Part shown: positions 1 to 7,183 of the stretch, one piece after another
Layout: every line of letters starts with the position of its first letter
Position numbering within the stretch: the stretch's first letter is position 1
From: Balanoglossus misakiensis
Taxonomy: Eukaryota > Hemichordata
Direction of reading: 5' to 3'
Length of the DNA stretch: 64,000 bases
NCBI GenBank assembly: GCA_040954595.2
Contig: JBECUI020000029.1
Span: forward strand, 1-64,000
The notes under the pieces: generated by a model
Databases searched by the model: none
The model's input: the letters and a program-made list of their open reading frames with translations, nothing else
Told to the model about the DNA's origin: nothing
Made by a program: the position numbers and the translations under genes

Positions 1-30
1 TAAATTTTGAATGTGTCATTTACCTGAACC

Positions 31-108
31 GGTCATGTTGACCAGAATGATACATTTCTGCCTTCACTCACCCTATAAATATGTGATTGAGACATAGGTC
101 ATTTGCAT
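31..108 (+). promoter_or_regulatory. ERE-like palindrome, TATA box and octamer cluster
   Basis: GGTCATGTTGACC at 31-43 is a perfect inverted repeat of nuclear-receptor half-sites with a 3-bp spacer. TATAAATA lies at 74-81, AGGTCA at 96-101, and the octamer ATTTGCAT at 101-108. As a plus-strand promoter this would fire antisense to the N-half gene and towards the C-half gene. A possible donor GTAAGC near 127 and acceptor near 1436 would let it make a spliced C-half mRNA starting at Met41. The motifs are seen; promoter function is inferred. The rest of 1-314 shows no gene, only an AATAAA near 215. Confidence 0.4.
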
Positions 109-314
109 AAGCTAACATACCAGAAAGTAAGCATATCTGATGTTTTCCCTGTGTCACTGCCATCAAAGTAAAAATTAGACGTTGTGTAGAGCAAACTCCA
201 ATTTTTTGTTCTCAATAAACATGGATGAATTACATAGAATGTGTTTGTTGTTTACAGTCTTTAAATGACACATTAGATTATGCACTTTACAAAACGTTTC
301 TGAGAAACAAGTGA

Positions 315-1277
315 CTAACTAGTTTCTTTCCACTGTGGCCAACGTGGTTCACTGTTTGTGTCAGAATCTCTCTGTTTTGCAAGGATTTTGAAATCATAGT
401 GGTGACATGCATAGTGAAAATCAGCTACTTTCAAATGTCCGTCATGTTCATGCTGTAATTGAATTTTCAAAGCTGGGCTGGCGTGTTTTTTCTTATTTAC
501 ATAAGTATCACACTTTATACATGTATCTTCATGGGGTTTTCTGAGTCCCGTATTTAGGTCCTCTCTCACAATTTTACGAAATATCGTATAACTGACAGTT
601 GTTCTTCCCAGAAGAGATTGGTTGGTTATGAACTCTCGGTGTAACTGCGATATACTGTGGTCCGGCGCCAGGTACGGTTTAAATCGAGGATTCCTGCAGT
701 AGTGAGATTCTACAATTCTGTGCCTGCGTACGTGTTCAGTGATATCAGTCAGCAAATTTGGATTGAGTTTCCGACGATGCCCTTTGTGTCGGCCCCTTGC
801 ATCTGGCATCAGACCAGTTGAACAGTGCATCATTTTGCTTAGAACGGTTCTAGTCCGCCTCTCACTAATGCCAAATAATTTCAGGAATGCATTTTTGCAG
901 ACAGTAACCGTTTCACCGCCTTCATTCACCAGGTGATAACGAACCGATTTCTTGTGTGACTTCATCTGCATATCCATCAGTTTGTAGAGCATCAAGTTCT
1001 GTTCATTATACACGCGACCATCAAAATATTTTCTCGTGGTGCCTAAAACATGCGTACTCCCAAGCTTCCGCAGACAATTCCCTTGAACGCAGGCGCATTC
1101 CAAGGAAAGACTGTCAATATCTGGAAAAGGGCGATTTTTCCTTGGTTTTTGTCTCGGACACGTCTTTTTAGAATTCCTACGTGGCTTGTTGGCTCGAGCT
1201 GACAGTTCGGTTCTGCGTTGCTGCCACACAGGAATGGGTTCCCACGCATAAGCAACTCCCCGGCAGGCCATGGTCAC
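315..1277 (-). CDS. N-terminal half of a DDE-transposase-like protein
   Basis: 320 aa. It resembles the N-terminal half of a large uncharacterised metazoan family with a DDE/RNase H-like C-terminal domain (DUF7869-type, named from memory). Visible family marks are a basic, Cys-containing N-terminus (residues 30-70), a Val-Cys-Lys block at 126-128, a basic Gly-Arg-His stretch at 161-170, a Glu-Ser-His-Tyr motif at 190-193, a Cys-x2-Cys motif at 253-256 and His-Leu-Lys-x-Ala-Asp at 281-286. Family proteins continue from here into the catalytic domain. This frame instead stops, and that domain lies on the opposite strand 41 bp from this start codon. It is probably DNA-binding (inference). The start is the first ATG after the shared intergenic gap. 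No catalytic residues are present, so alone it cannot be a transposase. Identical in C; Leu69 is Met in B and D. Confidence 0.75.
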   Translation of the reverse strand: MTMACRGVAYAWEPIPVWQQRRTELSARANKPRRNSKKTCPRQKPRKNRPFPDIDSLSLECACVQGNCLRKLGSTHVLGTTRKYFDGRVYNEQNLMLYKLMDMQMKSHKKSVRYHLVNEGGETVTVCKNAFLKLFGISERRTRTVLSKMMHCSTGLMPDARGRHKGHRRKLNPNLLTDITEHVRRHRIVESHYCRNPRFKPYLAPDHSISQLHREFITNQSLLGRTTVSYTIFRKIVREDLNTGLRKPHEDTCIKCDTYVNKKKHASPALKIQLQHEHDGHLKVADFHYACHHYDFKILAKQRDSDTNSEPRWPQWKETS

Positions 1278-1318
1278 AGCTGAAGTATTTGTTCAAGTAC
1301 TGACTGACTAAACGCGGC

Positions 1319-2452
1319 ATGGAACAAACGAACGAACGACTTCACGTTCGGAAAAAAAATCGTTGCGAGCTGTTGGGTGCATGCCTCTATAGTTGTCGGC
1401 AACCGTTCTTTTTTATTGCTAAACAATGCTGTCAGAGCATGGAAGGTGTGGTGGAAAACGAACAGAGGTTTTGTACGACCAACGATTGGATGGTGCTACA
1501 TATGGACTTCCACAAGTCATTGCCGGTTCCTAAACTCAGCTCTGAAGACTTTTACTTTAAATCGAAATTGCAAATGAAGCTCCTTGGAATTTACAACGGG
1601 ACAACGGAAAAGATGCATTGTTATGTATGGACAGAGCTCGATAGCAGAAAGTCTCCCGATGAAGTTATTACCTGTCTAAATCACTTTTTTTATAACTCGG
1701 GTGTGACCAGCAGACATGCAGTTATTTACAGCGACAACTGCCGTGCCGAATTCAAGTGTGGGAAGTTAATGTTTTACTATGACTATCTGTTACGAAAGGG
1801 CGTGTTTCGACGAATTGACTATAAAACTCTTGTGGCTGGACACACGTACTCCACCTGTGACCGAGTTTTTGCGTCCATTGAAAGGCATGCAAGTCGTTTC
1901 CAGAGTATAGAGACACCTCACGATTGGACATCTGTGATTCGAGGATCTTCTCTGAATGGGAACATTGGAGTTACGGAGATGACTCACAGAGACTTTTTCA
2001 ATTATTCTGATTTCCTGAAAAATGAGTACGTTGTGCGTTATGCAGATACAAACAATGTAACTTTTTACTACCAAGCCATGCACTATTTTAATTTTGGAGA
2101 AGGAGAAAGGCTTGATACCGACGGCAACCTCAGAACATTTAGTCATGCAGATAAAGTTTGGGTGAGAACATCTCTAGATCCAAGCGAGACCCCGATTGTA
2201 GTCGACTTTAGAAAGAAGAAGCAGAACCGGCGTTTACAAGATTGTACGCTGAACAAACTTTATCAGGAACGTCGACCACTGGCGAGCAAAGTTTGGCGGG
2301 ATCTTCAGAGTTTAGCCAAAAATTACCTGTCTCCGGAGGCAATAGAATTTTATAGGAATCTACCGCTTCAGGAGAGTAGTGGCACCTCTGCAGACCCGTA
2401 CGCCTTTCATGATGATGACGACGACGATGATGATGATATGGGCGGTGGTTGA
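1319..2452 (+). CDS. C-terminal catalytic half of a DDE-transposase-like protein
   Basis: 377 aa carrying the RNase H-like part missing from the divergent N-half gene. The first acidic residue is Asp63 in Met-Asp-Phe-His-x-Ser-Leu-Pro. Trp104-Thr-Glu106 follows. Tyr-Ser-Asp139-Asn-Cys is the second acidic motif, and Gly-His175-Thr then Cys-Asp181 and Glu188 form the third block. The C-terminus ends in nine Asp residues (365-373). Order and spacing fit the family, so the fold may be active; the assignment of metal ligands is inferred. The first 40 residues look unlike the family. A pyrimidine-rich acceptor-like site just before Met41 (ATG at 1439) suggests that translation may really start there. 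AATAAA overlaps the stop codon. Units B, C and D encode the same protein. Confidence 0.75.
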   Translation: MEQTNERLHVRKKNRCELLGACLYSCRQPFFFIAKQCCQSMEGVVENEQRFCTTNDWMVLHMDFHKSLPVPKLSSEDFYFKSKLQMKLLGIYNGTTEKMHCYVWTELDSRKSPDEVITCLNHFFYNSGVTSRHAVIYSDNCRAEFKCGKLMFYYDYLLRKGVFRRIDYKTLVAGHTYSTCDRVFASIERHASRFQSIETPHDWTSVIRGSSLNGNIGVTEMTHRDFFNYSDFLKNEYVVRYADTNNVTFYYQAMHYFNFGEGERLDTDGNLRTFSHADKVWVRTSLDPSETPIVVDFRKKKQNRRLQDCTLNKLYQERRPLASKVWRDLQSLAKNYLSPEAIEFYRNLPLQESSGTSADPYAFHDDDDDDDDDMGGG

Positions 2453-2457
2453 ATAAA
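2452..2457 (+). terminator. Polyadenylation signal of the C-half gene
   Basis: AATAAA overlaps the TGA stop, followed 20-60 bp on by GT-rich sequence. ATTAAA also occurs near 2555. From here to 2820 no gene is seen, only the GTTT microsatellite. Confidence 0.6.
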
Positions 2458-2615
2458 CTGTCCTTTTCATGACGACAGTGATTTTGGATATTTGATGTGC
2501 GTGCACAGTTTATATGTAATATTTTCACACGAACGAGTTTTGACTGAATTTGATTAAAGAATGTACTCGATAATTAACAAATGTGCTGAATCGTGGTTAT
2601 TATGTTGTTAATTTT

Positions 2616-2654
2616 TGTTTGTTTGTTTGTTTGTTTGTTTGTTTGTTTGTTTGT
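2616..2654 (+). repeat. GTTT microsatellite
   Basis: About ten uninterrupted TTTG/GTTT repeats, present at the same place and with no visible length difference in all four units (B near 21360, C near 37268, D near 56012). Confidence 0.9.
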
Positions 2655-2820
2655 AAACAATTTCCGTTCATTCAACTGGCTACAAAGTTGGATTTTTGTA
2701 CTGGGAAGCGATAAACTCGCACATCAAAACCGGGGAGACTCGATCATTTTTCCCTGCAGGTAGCCTGAAAAGCACCCGGGCAGAGATTACGTCATATATG
2801 GTCCACTTTAATACGAAATT

Positions 2821-2860
2821 ATGCAAATGTGACATTTCACGGAAACGGCGTATATAAAAG
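2821..2860 (+). promoter_or_regulatory. SET gene core promoter: octamer and TATA box
   Basis: ATGCAAAT octamer at 2821-2828 and TATATAAAAG at 2851-2860, 92 bp before the SET gene ATG, leaving room for a start site near 2885 and a short 5' UTR. The spacing is good for an RNA polymerase II promoter. Motifs are seen, function inferred. Confidence 0.65.
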
Positions 2861-2951
2861 CGACCCTGGGCTATTGTTCGGAATGCGTCATCGACGAGAG
2901 AGTGACTGATAATTCTTCTACCTCGAGTCAACCATTCTGTATATACTGAAC

Positions 2952-4292
2952 ATGGCTAGCTGGCGCAGGAAGAGACAAGGCAATGTGCGGTCTGTAATCA
3001 ACGAACGGCACCGCTCAGTTCAGTGTCCCTTTCTTCAAAAGTGGATCGGTGAGCAATTGGTATTTTCAGGTCGTTCAGAGGATGAAGTCCAGTCCAGTAC
3101 TGTATTTGAGAGCTACAAATGTTGGGTTGAAAACTATTCGTCGGCGGACAATCAAGTAATGATTATGGTTACTAAAGCTCGATTTTTCAAGGTGAGAATG
3201 ATCGCATTTTTCTTTCCCCCCCCCCCCTCCCTCCCTCCCTCCCTCCCCCAAGGGACTCGTTTTCTGTCTCTTTTAAACCTGTAACTTAACGAAAAGGAAG
3301 TTTTTCACATATCTCTTCGTTGACACTATAGCAATTTGGAGCGCGGATGCTTCAAGAGAAGAGCGTTACCAAATCAAAGTCGGCCGGGGTTAATATTTAT
3401 AGAGGTGTTCGTCTGAAAGCTGGTTCGCGAAGAATCTCAACGGGGAAACCTGAGCACAGTGTACTTCAGACCAGGGCAAGGGCATTTCTTGATGACGCCA
3501 GCGTGACCGTTCCGATCGAGGTAAGAATGGTGTTTTGTTTGGACTAGGACAATAGAACGTTGCAATGAGTGTGTCAATGGGTGTCCAAGTGCAAACGTGG
3601 TCTGCTTCTGTCCACAAATGCCATTAATTTTTGGCAGGATTTATAAAATTGTCAATGAAGAATACAAAAATGAAAAACAACAGTTAATAGCAAACTGGTA
3701 GGATTGCAAGGGCTTGTAAAACGGTACACACTGTACCAGGAAGTTTGCAACACTAATGAAGAATGTATATGATATATTTAGGTGAGAACTGTTCGCGATC
3801 GCCGGGACGCAGGACGGTGCGCGTTTTCGACGAGGGATATTCAAGCCTGGGACGTCGTCTGCGAATACCGGGGCACGGTTATTAGCGTTGAAGAAGCTAG
3901 TCGGCGTGATGAGCTTTACAGGGCAGAGGGGAAACGACCACGCATGTTCCATCTCTACATTGGAAAGAGACACGTTGTGTGAGTGTATCACTTAGTCGAA
4001 TATATGGTCATATATTGCAAAGCATCTGTCGAAATAGAAAACGTAATATTGTCTATATTTTCCTCATTAACGCAGCATTGACGGATACGATGTCCCAGCC
4101 GGTGAAGAAAATTTAGCAGGCCTAATAAATCACAGTCAGCAGAACGCCAACTTGGTACCGGTTCGGATCGGAGAGCGCCTGGTTTTCTTTGCAACCAGGA
4201 ATCTTTGTCAGGGAGTAGAGCTTTTGTATGATTACGGTGACGGGGGTGAAGAGGATTTCTTCAGTGGTTCTCAAACTTTTCCTGAAAATTAA
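2952..4292 (+). CDS. KMT5A/SET8-like SET-domain lysine methyltransferase, four exons
   Basis: Spliced model: 2952-3191, 3332-3520, 3782-3978, 4076-4292, giving 280 aa. All introns are GT-AG and the phases fit (0, 0, 2). The SET domain fills exons 3-4: Gly154-Arg-Cys-Ala-Phe corresponds to the GRGVF start, Cys170-Glu-Tyr-Arg-Gly follows, Ile210-Asp opens the central strand, Asn227-His-Ser is the cofactor and knot motif, and Glu257-Leu-Leu-Tyr-Asp-Tyr-Gly-Asp264 holds the catalytic tyrosines. There is no post-SET Cys cluster, as in KMT5A, which monomethylates histone H4 Lys20. Residues 1-143 are basic and not recognised. The key motifs are intact, so activity is plausible; substrate is inferred. 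Intron 1 contains the C/CCCT tract that differs between unit types. No clear AATAAA follows the stop. Confidence 0.82.
3216..3249 (+). repeat. Poly-C/CCCT tract in SET intron 1
   Basis: Homopyrimidine tract in the first intron. A and C types carry one more CCCT than B and D and one C fewer, so the net difference is 3 bp. Confidence 0.85.
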
Positions 4293-5060
4293 GGCATTAA
4301 CACATCAACGCTTCGGGGTGTCGTAACGGCGGCGCGGCGGGGGGGGGGGGGGGGACGTGAAAATGTTTGTATCAGGAACAAAATTCCCGTGCAAATCACC
4401 TTGATCCGGGTGGGTGGACTATTCGCGACAAATGTTGAAATCATACAAAGCATTTTACTTAATTAACCCATTTTTTTCATTTATTTGTTTACAGTTTACA
4501 ACGTCATAGAGAAGTTGAACTAGAGACTGGATCAGCGTGGGTGACACCATAGTACACCAATGTTTTCTTCAGTTTGATTCAATTGTAATTTAAAACTGAG
4601 ATTGCCTAACGCTTTCCCAGATTTTTTTAACCACTGAGAAACTGTGGGTTTTTTTCTGGGTTTTGGTGCGAGGTGATCTCAGTCAGTGGTGTTAATTTAA
4701 TTAATCATTTTCTTTTCCTATTTACGTCGACTGAAATGTATTTTGATAGGTGATAGTCATACCATAAAAAAAATCTTACGGCGCGACTGCCAAAATGTAC
4801 ATTTATTTGTCCGTTCCAAGTTATTTTGTGTATGTGTGATGGGTGCCGGTGACTGTGCAGGGTTGATTTCCCTAGAGCGACTGTTATATTCGTTTTCCAA
4901 CGATGATGAATTTACATGTTATTTGCTTGGCATTTTGACGCAGAGACACTTCTGAAAACACAAACCTATTAATTATGCCACGGGTGTAAATTGATCACAT
5001 TAAAAGAGGCTTTAGACGTTTGCCGCGAGCTCCTGGTGGGCAGAATCTTGTCAGCCCAAA
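4293..5060 (+). other. Intergenic region with G run
   Basis: Between the SET and endonuclease genes. It holds a GC-rich stretch with a 16-base G run at 4339-4354 (13 bases in B and D), AT-rich sequence and a hairpin at 4596-4682. A 70-codon frame at 4743-4955 has no recognisable motif or promoter and is not called. Confidence 0.6.
4596..4682 (+). other. Multi-stem hairpin, possible structured RNA or MITE relic
   Basis: Outer arms 4596-4607 and 4671-4682 pair over 12 positions in RNA with two G-U wobbles. A second stem pairs CCCAGA (4616-4621) with TCTGGG (4655-4660). A third pairs 4629-4634 with 4644-4650 with one bulge, leaving a 9-nt loop. The equivalent in B is 23334-23420. All copies are near-identical, so there is no covariation to separate a functional RNA from chance or an old inverted repeat. 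Confidence 0.35.
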
Positions 5061-5065
5061 TTTGA

Positions 5066-5072
5066 CTATAAG
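5066..5072 (+). promoter_or_regulatory. TATA-like box of the endonuclease gene
   Basis: CTATAAG lies 127 bp before the preferred ATG at 5199. A start site about 30 bp downstream would exclude the upstream in-frame ATG at 5088. Weak match. Confidence 0.4.
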
Positions 5073-5198
5073 TACATAGCCAATGATGTGACGCTCTCCC
5101 ACATCCTTCGCCGCGCCTTTTCGCTGATTTACAGCATCTTGCGTAAACACTGTCATTTGATCTTGCTTGGCAGAAGTCAACTTGCTCTATACTACATT

Positions 5199-6715
5199 AT
5201 GGCGGCCAAGCTCAACTGCATATCAGATAATGCCAAGGAGCGTTTGAGAGGCATCCTCGCCAGAAGGAGTCGCGTTTCCGGTGACTGTGTGCTCTGGACG
5301 GGTGCAGCTTGTCGAAACGGCTATGGCTCTATTACGTTCAGAGATGAGAACACTCTAACCGCCTATGTCCATCACATTGCACTCCTAATTAACGGAGTGC
5401 AATTGGTGGGCAGGCGGTTAGAGTGTTCTCATCTTTGCAACGAAAAGCTATGCATCCGCCCAGAGCACATTGTCCAGGAAACGCGACTCCTAAACATTTC
5501 ACGAAAGACGTGCTTTAAATCCCCAAAAGGGGAGTGTCACCACGATCCCAGGTGCCTAAGGTGAGTAATCCTCTTCTCATTTGATATGTATTGTGTGACC
5601 CTGCAGTTGAAACGCTTTCATCAATAATTTGCGGCGCGTGGGTAATCTCGGTGTTATTGACAATGCAGCCGGCCCAAACATTTTTAAATTAACACTGTTT
5701 CTGACTGTATTAACGAAATGTCCAATTTGCAAGTAGCCTATAGACAACCCTTTTGAATGAGTTTTGTCTCGTTGAGATTTTATACATAAGGAACAATCTA
5801 GATTTATTTTAGAAGACACTGTTCTTTTAAAACAGCTAGCATAATACAGCTAAATTTCGGAATTTCCGGACAATTTTCGGAATTCCTTTTAAATTTGAGA
5901 AATTTTTCATCAGATATAAGTGTTACTATTTATTGGACATGTTTTTATCATTGTTTACTTTTTAAGGTCATTCTCACCCCCCCCCCCCCAAAAAAAGCCG
6001 CTTTAGGCTTCATGTTCAGTAAAAAATCTGGAAAGTTCAGCTGAATTTTACACTGATCACACATTTTTGGGAAGGTCTGGCGCAAAATAAAGGATGACAA
6101 ATGTAAATCTAATGTCACATTTGTAAACCTCTAAGTATTGTACACTCATTCTATTAAGTATATGCAAATAGTACGGATAATTTTTTCGGAATGTGGAATT
6201 CCGAAATTAGTTCGGAACGTGTTAGCAGTGAAGAGATCACCACTGAGGGTTGGAAGGCCTTGCCAGAAATTAACGCGTAAAGTACGCCCTCACAGGCCAT
6301 GTAAACAAGGTCAAATAAGGCCGTCTGGCAAACGAATGATTAATTCAACGCGCCATTTGAGCCGAGCTGAGTTGGTCTGAGTTGCGTATCACACAGACTT
6401 AGGCTGAATGTCAGTGGAGTAACCAGTCCGTTTTAGATTTACCAATGATGTGAATTTAATTTCTTCACCCAGAAAAACAGAACACAACTTGTCTGCAACA
6501 TGATGCTGGAGGTGACACATGACAGAGAAGTGGATCCGCGTTGTCAACACAGATGCCAGCATTCAAAAGGGGAGTGCCACCTGCTAAAATCAACTCATCT
6601 GCTGTTGGCCCATTTTACCTGTGGCAACTGTTCAGAGGAGACAACGTTTATTCCGTGCAAGCCAACACGCAATGTTGGGGTCTACCTGTCAACACAGATG
6701 CAAGCATTCATGTGA
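5199..6715 (+). CDS. I-PpoI-like His-Cys box endonuclease, two exons
   Basis: Exon 1 is 5199-5560, ending at a GTGAGT donor. It encodes a His-Cys box nuclease. Its positions match the I-PpoI pattern: Cys30, His78 (general base), Cys80, Cys85, His90, Asn99 (metal ligand), Cys105, Cys113, His115, Cys119. Spacings agree except for one extra residue between Cys105 and Cys113. Such enzymes nick both strands at long sites in a beta-beta-alpha-metal mechanism. Start choice: Met at 5199 has a good ATG context (A at -3, G at +4); the frame is open back to an ATG at 5088. Exon 2 has two candidate acceptors 8 bp apart. Exon start 6481 keeps a Cys-rich frame open to 6715 (198 aa). Exon start 6473 ends after ten residues at 6503 (130 aa). 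Intron contains a MITE-like pair of inverted repeats. No break is seen in any of the four copies. Confidence 0.8.
5343..5433 (+). repeat. 91-bp hairpin inside the endonuclease coding sequence
   Basis: Arms 5343-5364 and 5412-5433 are perfect 22-bp inverted repeats. An inner pair, 5376-5385 and 5394-5403, is perfect over 10 bp around an 8-base loop. The right arm encodes Arg-Leu-Glu-Cys-Ser-His, including catalytic His78. Equivalents are 24081-24171, 39995-40085 and 58733-58823. Confidence 0.9.
5850..6210 (+). mobile_element. Possible MITE relic in the endonuclease intron
   Basis: The sequence at 5850-5867 is matched in inverted orientation at 6195-6210 with two single-base gaps. The 361 bp between contain a 13-base C run and an ACAAATGT/ACATTTGT hairpin (6097-6124). 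No target-site duplication is clear, so this is only a candidate. Confidence 0.3.
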
Positions 6716-6880
6716 GTGAGTATCAGGACTGACCTTGTATTTGCTGAATAATTCATAATGCCTATTTTAGAATTCTTAGAGGCATTTGGAGTTCATTGCC
6801 TGGTCAACCAAACTACACCCCTTAACAGCTGAAACAAAATGCGTATTGTGTTCATTCATTCATTGCATCAATATATATAG
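6547..6880 (+). repeat. Diverged progenitor-like copy of the satellite monomer
   Basis: Collinear with the array monomer core: the ACTCATCTGCTGT block near 6591, CACAGATGC-AGCATTCAT-GTGAGTGAG near 6693, the TAGAATTCTTA block near 6769, and the TTCATTCATTCATTGC-ATCAATATAT block near 6851. A second partial copy of the CACAGATGCCAGCATTCA block sits at 6548. It overlaps the end of the endonuclease gene's long exon 2, so the satellite core appears to derive from this locus. Confidence 0.75.
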
Positions 6881-7140
6881 GCAACATGAGTATCAAGTAG
6901 CACTATTTGTTTACGATTGTATTCATGAAAACTTCCCACTAACAATTCCACAGTTAATATTGAACACATTTATCCAACAAGGTCAAAAGAAAAAGGGAAT
7001 CTTCTGGTTCCAAAATACGCCACAAATGTGGGTCAACATACAGTGAAATATTATGGTGCTCAAATATGCAACATATCAAATCTGTCTCATCAAAGTCATG
7101 CTTTAAAAAAGAATTGAAAAGGTATTATTTATCCATTTGA
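6866..7140 (+). pseudogene. C-terminal fragment of a LINE reverse transcriptase
   Basis: The translation around 6870-6960 gives a Tyr-x-x-x-Val-Ala-Leu-Phe-Val-Tyr-Asp pattern followed by Asn-Phe-Pro-Leu and Leu-Asn-Thr-Phe. In a second frame a Tyr-Tyr-Gly-Ala-Gln-Ile-Cys-Asn stretch follows, and in a third Phe-Lys-Lys-Glu-Leu-Lys-Arg-Tyr-Tyr before TGA at 7138. That order is the end of many non-LTR retrotransposon ORF2 proteins. At least two frameshifts and the missing catalytic domain make it dead. The clade cannot be set. Sequence to 7183 is unique and leads into the array. Confidence 0.6.
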
Positions 7141-7183
7141 CTGCTGTATTTTCAGAAGGAAAACAAACTGAATTTGGTTTTTC

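Noticed and set aside
1790-2528. Minus-strand frames opposite the C-half gene (118 and 106 codons)
   Set aside because: Shadows of the coding frame; the His-rich stretch is the antisense of the poly-Asp codons.
3641-3991. 116-codon minus-strand frame over SET exon 3 and intron 2
   Set aside because: Overlaps a well-supported exon on the other strand and has no recognisable domain.
4743-4955. 70-codon plus-strand frame between the SET and nuclease genes
   Set aside because: No family resemblance and no promoter or splice support.
6541-6732. 63-codon plus-strand frame in the progenitor monomer
   Set aside because: It overlaps another open frame, and resemblance to array translations is explained by DNA homology.
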